Below, piece after piece: positions 23,745 through 29,569 of a DNA stretch of 35,058 nt. The position numbers and the translations under genes are program-made. Each line of letters opens with the position of its first letter. The stretch's first letter is position 1. The notes under the pieces are model-generated. The model saw nothing but the letters and a program-made list of their open reading frames with translations, was not told where the DNA came from and searched no databases. Source of the stretch: Jiangella ureilytica (lineage in GTDB: Bacteria; Actinomycetota; Actinomycetes; Jiangellales; Jiangellaceae); the NCBI RefSeq assembly GCF_004348545.1, contig NZ_SMKL01000064.1, positions 1 through 35,058 on the forward strand. Direction: 5' to 3'.

Positions 23745-24475
23745 GGGGCGCGCTCCTTCGTGAGCTCGGCCGCGGCCGGTCCGCCCGAGCCGATGCTGAC
23801 GCCGTCGTCGCCGGCGATGCGGCCGTCGCGCATACGCACGACGCGGGAGGCGCCGGCCGCGACGTCGGCGGAGTGCGTGACCATGAGGATGGTCTGGCCG
23901 TCGCCGTGCAGCCGGCGGAACAGCTCCAGGATCTCCGCGCCGCCCTCGCTGTCGAGGGCGCCGGTGGGCTCGTCGGCCAGCAGCACCGCCGGCTCGTTGA
24001 CCAGTGCGCGGGCGATGGCCAGCCGCTGGCGCTGCCCGCCCGAGAGCACCGACGGCACCTGCTCGGTGCGGTCGCCGAGGCCCAGCAGGTCGAGCAGGTC
24101 GCGGGCGCGCGACTCGGCGGCCTTGCGGCGCAGCCCGCCCAGGATGGCCGGCAGCGCGATGTTGTCCAGCGCCGAGACGCCCTCGAGCAGGTTGAAGAAC
24201 TGGAAGACGATGCCGACGTGGTGCCGGCGGAACCGGGCCAGCCAGTTCTCGTCGCGGCCGCTGACGACGAGGTCGTCGACCACGACCTCGCCCTCGTCGG
24301 CCTGGTCGAGCCCGGCGAAGATGTTCAGCAGAGTCGACTTGCCGCAGCCCGACGGGCCCATGAGCGCGACGAACTCGCCCCGCTCCACCTGTAGATCGAC
24401 GCCGCGCAGGGCGCGGACGGGCGCGAGCTCCGCCTCGAAGGTGCGGCGGACTCCCCGGGCCAGCAGTGCGGTCAT
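23741..24475 (-). CDS. ABC transporter ATPase (MacB/LolD type)
   Basis: A 244-residue nucleotide-binding protein with Walker A GPSGCGKST (40-48), a Q-loop in FQFFNL (about 97), signature LSGGQRQR, Walker B VLLADEPTGALD with catalytic Glu, and H-loop VTHS. The sequence class (DEPTGALD, QFFNLL) is that of MacB/LolD/FtsE-like ATPases that power FtsX-type permeases. Its start overlaps the cyclase stop by ATGA, and its stop overlaps the permease 4 GTG. As the only ATPase in the operon it probably energises all four permeases, possibly as alternative complexes. Confidence 0.92.
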   Translation of the reverse strand: MTALLARGVRRTFEAELAPVRALRGVDLQVERGEFVALMGPSGCGKSTLLNIFAGLDQADEGEVVVDDLVVSGRDENWLARFRRHHVGIVFQFFNLLEGVSALDNIALPAILGGLRRKAAESRARDLLDLLGLGDRTEQVPSVLSGGQRQRLAIARALVNEPAVLLADEPTGALDSEGGAEILELFRRLHGDGQTILMVTHSADVAAGASRVVRMRDGRIAGDDGVSIGSGGPAAAELTKERAP

Positions 24476-25821
24476 CGGCTGTACTCCTCAACCTCGTCGG
24501 GCGCGGGCGCGGGCGCGATCACCCGGCACGCCGTCACGGCGGCGTCGCGGCCCTTGACCCGGACCGGGTCGAGCCGCTGGAACGTCCAGGCCGGCGCGGC
24601 CGCCGCGGTCGCCTCGCTGACCACCGTCGAACCGGCGGGGCGGGCGAGGTCCTGCAGGCGCTGCGCCATGTTCACGGTGTCGCCGACGAGCGTGTACTCC
24701 AGCCGCTCGTCGCTGCCGAGCAGGGCGGCCGCGACCTCGCCCGTGGACAGGCCGATGCCCATGCCGAACGGCTCCAGTCCCTCGGTCGTCCACTGCGCGT
24801 CGACGCCGGTCTGCCGCCGGTGCATGTCGGCGGCGGCACGCAGCGCCCGCTCGGCGTGGTCGGCCTGCGGGAACGGCGCTCCGAAGACGGCCATGACGGC
24901 GTCCCCCACGTACTGCATCACGGTGCCCCCCTGGTCGAGGATGGCACCGTTCATGGCCCGGCGGTGCGCATTCAGCTGTCTCGCCAGGATCGACGGGTCG
25001 GTCCGCTCGGCGATGCCGGAGTAGCCGCGCACGTCCGACATGAGCACCGTGACGACGAGCCGATCGGTGCGGGCGACCGCGCCGGGGTCGTCGCGCAGCT
25101 TCTCCGCCAGCCCCGACGGCAGCAGCCGGGTCAGCGTCTCGCCCTGCTCCTCGCGCTCGAGGATGGCGGTGTGCAGCTTGCGCAGCCGTTCCAGCGCGCC
25201 GCGGACGCCGGAGCTGGCGTCGCGGGCGAGGTGCAGGAACAGGTCCTCGACGGCGTGGTCGACGGCTTCCGGTGTGCTCTGCAGGCTCGCGGCGATGGCC
25301 TTCACGGCGCGCCCTTCGGCGACCATGGTGAGCAGCCGCTCCTCGTCCGCCGACAGTCCGGTGCCGAGCCGCGCCGGGGTCACGAGTGCCTGGACGATCT
25401 CAGGGTCGAGCATGGAACCCCCCGCCGCGACCTCGCGGACCGCCCGGGCCAGCCGGTCGCCGTCCGCCACCCGCTCCTTGAGCAAGTATGCGTAGCCGGC
25501 CGCCCCCTGGGCCAGCAGCGCGACCGCGTACTCCGGGTCGTCGTACTGCGACAGCACCACGACCCCCGTTCCCGGAAGACGCTTGCGGACCTCCTTGGCG
25601 GCCTCGATCCCCTCGTTGGCGAACCGGGGCGGCATCCGGATGTCGGTCACGACGACCTGCGGCCGGTGCTCCTGCGCCTGGGTCACCAGGCTGTCGTAGT
25701 CCTCGGCCATCGCGACGACGTCGAAGTCGCCGGCGATGCGCAGCAACGCCCGCACGCCCTCACGGACGAGCAGGTTGTCGTCCGCGAGGAGCACGGTGAT
25801 GCGTGCGTCGGCCGAGGTCAT
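24472..25821 (-). CDS. Response regulator-class III adenylate/guanylate cyclase fusion
   Basis: A 449-residue three-part protein: receiver (1-140; Asp14-Asp15, phosphoacceptor Asp60, Lys115), a degenerate GerE-like helix-turn-helix (about 156-200) and a class III nucleotide cyclase (about 255-445). Metal-binding Asp263 (LMSDVRGYS) and Asp307 (VGDAVMAVFGAP), transition-state Asn384 and Arg388 (VGDTVNMAQRL) are present. Thr377 occupies the base-recognition Asp position, as known for class IIIb cyclases. The usual Lys before the second metal Asp is Gln303, so activity or substrate may differ. It is the first gene of a nine-gene operon, preceded by a regulon palindrome centred 67.5 bp upstream. 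I infer that phosphorylation by the operon's kinases controls cyclic nucleotide output. Confidence 0.9.
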   Translation of the reverse strand: MTSADARITVLLADDNLLVREGVRALLRIAGDFDVVAMAEDYDSLVTQAQEHRPQVVVTDIRMPPRFANEGIEAAKEVRKRLPGTGVVVLSQYDDPEYAVALLAQGAAGYAYLLKERVADGDRLARAVREVAAGGSMLDPEIVQALVTPARLGTGLSADEERLLTMVAEGRAVKAIAASLQSTPEAVDHAVEDLFLHLARDASSGVRGALERLRKLHTAILEREEQGETLTRLLPSGLAEKLRDDPGAVARTDRLVVTVLMSDVRGYSGIAERTDPSILARQLNAHRRAMNGAILDQGGTVMQYVGDAVMAVFGAPFPQADHAERALRAAADMHRRQTGVDAQWTTEGLEPFGMGIGLSTGEVAAALLGSDERLEYTLVGDTVNMAQRLQDLARPAGSTVVSEATAAAAPAWTFQRLDPVRVKGRDAAVTACRVIAPAPAPDEVEEYSR

Positions 25822-25841
25822 GCGGATATGACACTCCTACC

Positions 25842-25855
25842 GGCGCGATCGCGCC
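25842..25855. promoter_or_regulatory. 14-bp palindrome upstream of the cyclase operon
   Basis: GGCGCGATCGCGCC is a perfect palindrome centred 27.5 bp from the cyclase start, so between the regulon site at 25881 and the probable -10 (TGTCAT, 25833-25828). It could be an operator over the -35 region. Confidence 0.4.
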
Positions 25856-25880
25856 AGTGCGGCAGCCACCCGAATGCGAC

Positions 25881-25896
25881 GGGGTGCCAGCATCCC
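25881..25896. promoter_or_regulatory. Regulon palindrome, site B (upstream of the cyclase operon)
   Basis: GGGGTGC-CA-GCATCCC, one mismatch from a perfect 7-2-7 inverted repeat. Its centre at 25888.5 lies 67.5 bp from the cyclase start at 25821. It matches sites A and C in sequence and spacing. Confidence 0.65.
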
Positions 25897-25939
25897 TGCC
25901 CGTGGGTGTGCCGCCCGCCCCCTCTCCCGCCCACCAGAC

Positions 25940-26011
25940 GTTGATCTTGGAGTAAGTGCCGAATCGCCGCCCCGATTGCCCGATTGATCCCGCACTTACT
26001 CCAAGATCAAC
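25940..26011. repeat. 72-bp extragenic palindromic element with 20-bp perfect arms
   Basis: GTTGATCTTGGAGTAAGTGC (25940-25959) is exactly inverted at 25992-26011, with a 32-bp spacer that itself contains AATCG/CGATT arms. It lies between two same-strand genes. TTGATCTTGGAGT-type palindromes look like a dispersed family in some actinomycetes (recollection, unverified). It might be a REP- or MITE-like element, or act as a terminator. Confidence 0.8.
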
Positions 26012-26032
26012 TTTCAGGCGGCGGACGTGGAA

Positions 26033-26065
26033 GCGCCCCTCACCCGGGGGGCGGGTGAGGGGCGC
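26033..26065 (-). terminator. Strong hairpin after the 161-residue membrane protein gene
   Basis: A 13-bp perfect stem (26033-26045 with 26053-26065; arm GCGCCCCTCACCC) and a 7-base loop, starting 18 bp beyond the stop codon at 26084. There is no U-tract, as usual for actinomycetes. Confidence 0.65.
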
Positions 26066-26083
26066 CGGCTCGGAGAGGCGAGG

Positions 26084-26569
26084 TCAGACCCTGCGGCGGC
26101 CGGGGCTGCCGAAGCTGGCCAGACCGACGATCCAGCCGGTGAACAGCCCGTACGCGGCGCCCGACGCGGCCGCCTCGAACGCGCCCAGCGTCGACGGGTT
26201 GCTCTGGATGATCGCCGTGAGCAGGCCGGCGCTGGCGCCGGCGAAGATGTATGCCGCCCAGCCTGCGAGCAGCTGGCCGGCGGAGTTCCGGGCGGTCTGC
26301 CCGGCGAGGACGGCCAGGAACACCGCGGTGAAGACCACCACGAGGATCGCGCGGAGCATGATCGCGAAGATGTCCCGGACCGGGAGGTCGGCGTCGAAGT
26401 CCCACGACGGCCAGGTGAGGAGGGTGAGGAACCAGTCAAGGGCGCTGGTGCCGCTCGCGTTGTCGCGGGCCCAGTCGCCGTACGGCGGGCTGCCGAACAC
26501 GAGGACCAGAACGAACGCCGCGATGACGCCGGCGGCGGTCGTCGTCCGATGCTTGGTCAAGACTCCCAT
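26084..26569 (-). CDS. Small membrane protein of unknown function
   Basis: A 161-residue protein with about four membrane segments: about 13-28 (GVIAAFVLVLVFG), 68-90 (FAIMLRAILVVVFTAVFLAVLAG), 100-118 (LLAGWAAYIFAGASAGLLTAI) and 130-152 (AAASGAAYGLFTGWIVGLASFG). The first loop is Trp- and Asp-rich and probably external. No family is recognised. It starts 46.5 bp from regulon site A on the opposite side from the cyclic-nucleotide-binding operon, so it may belong to the same regulon. No clear Shine-Dalgarno is seen before ATG 26569. A strong hairpin follows its stop. Confidence 0.7.
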   Translation of the reverse strand: MGVLTKHRTTTAAGVIAAFVLVLVFGSPPYGDWARDNASGTSALDWFLTLLTWPSWDFDADLPVRDIFAIMLRAILVVVFTAVFLAVLAGQTARNSAGQLLAGWAAYIFAGASAGLLTAIIQSNPSTLGAFEAAASGAAYGLFTGWIVGLASFGSPGRRRV

Positions 26570-26607
26570 AACGGACGAAGTACCCCGCGTGATCAAGGTC
26601 AAACCGC

Positions 26608-26623
26608 GGTGTGCCAGCACCCC
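26608..26623. promoter_or_regulatory. Regulon palindrome, site A (divergent gap)
   Basis: GGTGTGC-CA-GCACCCC, one mismatch from perfect. The centre at 26615.5 lies 66.5 bp from the plus-strand start at 26682 and 46.5 bp from the minus-strand start at 26569, two helical turns less. Confidence 0.65.
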
Positions 26624-26669
26624 CTCGACCTCGCCTGCCTGCACCCTGCCCGGCGACGACCGCGCTCCC

Positions 26670-26675
26670 TAGCGT
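26670..26675 (+). promoter_or_regulatory. -10 element of the small-protein/cyclic-nucleotide operon
   Basis: TAGCGT ends six bases before ATG 26682, implying a leaderless transcript. The equivalent positions before the cyclase (TGTCAT) and receiver (GATCAT) genes also end six bases before the ATG. No good -35 is visible, as expected for an activator-dependent promoter. Confidence 0.5.
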
Positions 26676-26681
26676 GATCGT

Positions 26682-26963
26682 ATGCCGAGACGAACGATTC
26701 TCCTGGTGACAGGGCTCAGCGCGGCGCCGGCCGCCACGGGCCACCGCGTCCGCGACGCGACGTTCACCGTCGTCGACGAGACCGGCGAGCCGGCCGAGTC
26801 CTCCGCGTTCACCGACGTCACCGTCACCGGCCGAGCTACCGAGGCGACCGGCGCCGCCGGTTCGCGGCCGCGCGAGACCGTGACGCTCGAGTTCGCCCGC
26901 TTCACCCACACCGTCGGCGCCGCCGGCACCTGCTACGACGTCGCCCGCCAGACCACCTGCTGA
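26682..26963 (+). CDS. Small protein of unknown function
   Basis: A 93-residue protein with strong G/C third-position bias, so very probably coding. The N-terminus (MPRRTILLVTGLSAAPAA) resembles a short signal or membrane segment. The rest alternates Val, Thr and charged residues as in a beta-rich fold, and Cys residues sit near positions 84 and 93. I do not recognise a family. It is the first gene of an apparent three-gene unit (18-bp gap to the next gene) with a leaderless promoter and regulon site A upstream. Confidence 0.6.
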   Translation: MPRRTILLVTGLSAAPAATGHRVRDATFTVVDETGEPAESSAFTDVTVTGRATEATGAAGSRPRETVTLEFARFTHTVGAAGTCYDVARQTTC

Positions 26964-26981
26964 TCCGGGAGGAGGATCATC

Positions 26982-28001
26982 ATGACCCGCATCGAGGCCA
27001 CCGCCACCACGCTGTCGTGGATCCCGTCCGAGGCCGTCACCGGGCTCACCAAGGCCGCCTTCGAGACCGGCTTCACCCACTACGACCCGCCGCCGCCCGA
27101 CGACATCGCCGGCGCCACCGGCCTGGAGCGGCTGCGCGCCGATGACCGGTTCCGGTACGCCAACGTGCTGGCCGGCTGGGCGGAGGTCGAGGACAGCCGC
27201 ATCGTCCGGGCCGGGTACGCCGGCACGTCGGGCGTGCGCATGGGGTCGACGACGGTGCGCATCGGGAGGCTGGGCGCCACGTTCGCCGCGGTCGCTCTGC
27301 CCGACCTGCGCCGCGAACCCGAGTATCTGCCCGACGGCAGCGTGCGGCTGACGCAGACCTGCGGCGGCCGGGCGGCGTTGCCGGCCCCCCGCGCGGTGCC
27401 GCACCCGCCGTTCGTCAAGCTGCAGTCACCGCTGGTGTGGACGACGCTATGCCTCACCATCCACCCCGACGGCCGGACCGAGACGAGCCTGCCCGGCGCC
27501 AGCGCGTTCCCGCGGCACTGGGTGTATGACAACGGCGGCGCGCTTACGCTGAAGAGCGGGCTGACCGACTACTCCGGGTGGGCGGCGCACTCGTTCGGCT
27601 CCCGCACACCGTGGGGCGACGAGGACTCGCCGGCACTGACCGTCGAGGTCGAGAGCGCCGCGGAGCGGGTGCTGTCGCGGCTGCTCATGGGCGGCGAGCA
27701 GAAGCCGCGCATCCGCTCGCTCGCGGCCGACGAGATGCTGACGCTGCAGGGCGAGCCCGGCGACGAGCTCTACCTGCTGCTCGACGGCGTGCTGCGGGTC
27801 GAGGTCGACGGGCGCCGGCTGGCCGAGGTCGGGCCGGGGGCGGTGCTGGGCGAGCGCGCCGTCCTGGAGGGCGGACGGCGCACCTCGACCCTGATCGCCG
27901 CCACTCCGGTGCGGGTCGCGGTGGCGCCGTCGACCGCCGTCGACCGCGAGCGGCTGGCCGCGCTGGCCGGGTCGCACCGCCGGGAGGACGTGACGGCGTG
28001 A
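26982..28001 (+). CDS. Cyclic nucleotide-binding domain protein with uncharacterised N-terminal domain
   Basis: A 339-residue protein. The C-terminal part (about 235-330) is a cNMP-binding domain: GEPGDELYLLLDGVLRVEVDGRRLAEVGPGAVLGE, then a phosphate-binding cassette with Glu291, Arg300, Thr301 and Ser302 (LGERAVLEGGRRTST), the residues expected to contact cAMP or cGMP. No helix-turn-helix follows, so it is not a CRP. The N-terminal 230 residues, rich in Trp, Tyr and His, are unrecognised and may be an effector or enzyme domain gated by the nucleotide. GGAGGAGG precedes the ATG. It overlaps the MBL hydrolase gene by GTGA. A cyclase lies 1.2 kb away on the other strand, so it is a likely receptor for that signal. 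Confidence 0.82.
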   Translation: MTRIEATATTLSWIPSEAVTGLTKAAFETGFTHYDPPPPDDIAGATGLERLRADDRFRYANVLAGWAEVEDSRIVRAGYAGTSGVRMGSTTVRIGRLGATFAAVALPDLRREPEYLPDGSVRLTQTCGGRAALPAPRAVPHPPFVKLQSPLVWTTLCLTIHPDGRTETSLPGASAFPRHWVYDNGGALTLKSGLTDYSGWAAHSFGSRTPWGDEDSPALTVEVESAAERVLSRLLMGGEQKPRIRSLAADEMLTLQGEPGDELYLLLDGVLRVEVDGRRLAEVGPGAVLGERAVLEGGRRTSTLIAATPVRVAVAPSTAVDRERLAALAGSHRREDVTA

Positions 28002-28828
28002 GGGTCACCCTGCATGGCGTCCGGGGCTCGACGCCCGCCCCTGGGGCCGCGTTCGTGCGGACCGGCGGGCACACGTCGTGTGTCTCGGTCGCTGTGCGGG
28101 GCGAGTCCGCACCCGGGCTGGTGCTCGACGCCGGCACCGGGCTGGCCAACCTGACGGCGCTGCTGGGGGGCGCGCCGTACCGCGGCGACCTGGTGCTGAG
28201 CCACCTGCACTGGGACCACGTGCAGGGGCTGCCGTTCTTCCGCTCCGGCGACGTCGACGGCGCCGACGTGCGGCTGTGGCTCCCCGCGCAGGACGGCGCG
28301 GCGCCGGGCGCGGCGGGGTCGGCGGCGGCCCTGCTGCGCCGGGCCATGTCGCCGCCGCACTTCCCGATCGGACCCGAGGGACTGGCCGGACGGTGGCGGT
28401 TCGGCGCCCGCGACGCCGGCTGGCTCACCGCGGGCGGCGCGCGGGTCCGGCTCGCCGACATCCCGCACAAGGGCGGGCGGACGTTCGGGATCCGGGTGGA
28501 GGCCGACGGCGCGAGCTTCGCCTACCTGCCCGACCACGACGCCGCGACCGACGACGGCCCGGCCGCCGACCTGGCCGACGGCGTCGACGTCCTGCTGCAC
28601 GACGCGCAGTTCTCCGGCGGCGAGCGCTACTGGGCCGCGGCGTACGGTCACTCGACCGCCGGCGACGCCGTCGCCCTGGCGACCCGGGCCCGCGTGGGGC
28701 GGCTCGTGCTGATCCACCACGCCCCCGCCCGCTCGGACGACGACGTGGACGAGCTGGCCGCGAAGCACGCCGCGGCCGCGCCGCTGCCCGTGGTGGTCGG
28801 CCGCGAGGGCGACGTGCTGGAGCTCTAG
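27998..28828 (+). CDS. MBL-fold metallohydrolase (PhnP/cyclic phosphodiesterase-like)
   Basis: A 276-residue metallo-beta-lactamase-fold protein. It starts with HGVRGSTPAPG and GGHTSC, typical of the COG1235-like phosphoribosyl cyclic phosphodiesterase group. The metal motif is His69-x-His71-x-Asp73-His74 (SHLHWDH), with further ligands in LLHDAQFSG, YGHSTAGDA and LIHHAPAR. Family members hydrolyse cyclic phosphodiesters, so a cyclic nucleotide is a reasonable substrate, but this is inference. The GTG start overlaps the previous stop and follows GGAGG. Its TAG stop coincides with the CTAG at the edge of an inserted foldback element, which re-created the stop codon. Confidence 0.85.
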   Translation: MRVTLHGVRGSTPAPGAAFVRTGGHTSCVSVAVRGESAPGLVLDAGTGLANLTALLGGAPYRGDLVLSHLHWDHVQGLPFFRSGDVDGADVRLWLPAQDGAAPGAAGSAAALLRRAMSPPHFPIGPEGLAGRWRFGARDAGWLTAGGARVRLADIPHKGGRTFGIRVEADGASFAYLPDHDAATDDGPAADLADGVDVLLHDAQFSGGERYWAAAYGHSTAGDAVALATRARVGRLVLIHHAPARSDDDVDELAAKHAAAAPLPVVVGREGDVLEL

Positions 28829-28991
28829 GGTGTGTCTCCCAAGTCTCGGCCGTAGCGAGCGGCGTCCAGGCGGATGCCTCGCAAGGCCGAGGAGGGAGTC
28901 ATAGCGGGGTTCTATGACGACCGACGAGAACGCAGCGAGGCGCCGCCTGGGCGTCGCGCAGTAGGCCATGGACTTGGGAGACACACCCTAG
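28825..28991. mobile_element. 167-bp foldback MITE at a CTAG target
   Basis: The ends are perfect 21-bp inverted repeats (starting CTAGGGTGTGTCTCCCAAG). The centre is a second perfect repeat GTCATAG-CGGGGTT-CTATGAC (28898-28918) whose midpoint, 28908, is exactly the midpoint of the whole element. The intervening arms are imperfectly complementary (GTCCAGGCGG against its partner near 28944), so the whole sequence folds into one hairpin. TA within CTAG at both edges fits IS630/Tc1-type TA target duplication. It has no coding capacity. It sits between convergent genes, ending 3 bp from the next stop, and may serve as a bidirectional terminator. Confidence 0.85.
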
Positions 28992-28993
28992 GG

Positions 28994-29416
28994 CTACTGG
29001 ATGCCGTGGCGGCGGAGGATGGCCTCGATGTCGTCGAGCTCCGGGTCGCCGCTGGACGCCTGCTGCTGCTTCGTGCCGCGCTTGGGGCCGGCGTCGACCG
29101 CGCCCTTGGGAGCGGGACCGGACTCGCCGACCGCGCCGGGCTTGGCCGAGTCCTTGGGCACCTCGAGCTTCTGGCCCGTGACGAACAGCAGACCGGCCAC
29201 CGCCAGCAGCCCGACCCCGATCCAGGCGACCGGGGAGAAGACCAGGCCCGCGATGAAGCCGACGATGCCGATGGCGGAGGCGCCCATGAGCAGGAACCCG
29301 CCCGCCGCCATCTGCAGCGAGGCCGCCCAGCCCTTGGCCCGTGCCTGACGCACGGACAGCACGACTAGTCCGAGCCCCAGTGCGGCTACAGCAATCTCGA
29401 TCGCGTCGGTGAACAC
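28994..29416 (-). CDS. Conserved-looking small membrane protein next to truA
   Basis: A 140-residue protein with hydrophobic segments at about 5-21 (IEIAVAALGLGLVVLSV), 33-58 and 62-82 and a cytoplasmic tail rich in Lys, Pro, Gly and Gln. It ends in an acidic-amphipathic helix DPELDDIEAILRRHGIQ. The GTG at 29416 is preceded in frame by a TAG four codons upstream, so translation must start there or later. GGAGGA abuts the GTG with unusually short spacing, which makes the exact start uncertain. Function unknown. The stop codon lies 3 bp from the MITE. Confidence 0.7.
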   Translation of the reverse strand: MFTDAIEIAVAALGLGLVVLSVRQARAKGWAASLQMAAGGFLLMGASAIGIVGFIAGLVFSPVAWIGVGLLAVAGLLFVTGQKLEVPKDSAKPGAVGESGPAPKGAVDAGPKRGTKQQQASSGDPELDDIEAILRRHGIQ

Positions 29417-29569
29417 TCCTCCAGGCTACGCGTCCGGGCCGCGTTTGCCCTCAGGGATTTCCCCGACCTTTTGAGGCTGGACGCAGAAGTCGTCGGTCCG
29501 GGCAAGCCCATGGACAGCCACCCGGTCCCGCGCCGCCGGTCGTGCCGGCCCTCCTGGGCGAGGGGTGCC

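Noticed and set aside
25842-25855. The GGCGCGATCGCGCC palindrome as a chance restriction-site-like sequence
   Set aside because: Kept as a low-confidence operator because of its position over the promoter; short GC palindromes are common here, so no separate finding was made.
26682-26963. Resemblance of the small protein's ending (ETVTLEFARF) to type VI Hcp proteins
   Set aside because: The match is a handful of residues, the protein is too short, and no other type VI genes are present.
28825-28991. A small RNA gene or riboswitch in the convergent gap
   Set aside because: The perfect terminal repeats, exact central symmetry and TA target edges fit a MITE better, and no promoter is evident.
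29417-29569. The 153-bp gap between truA and the small membrane gene as a regulatory region
   Set aside because: Only weak inverted repeats (CCTCA/TGAGG) were seen and no promoter or regulon palindrome.
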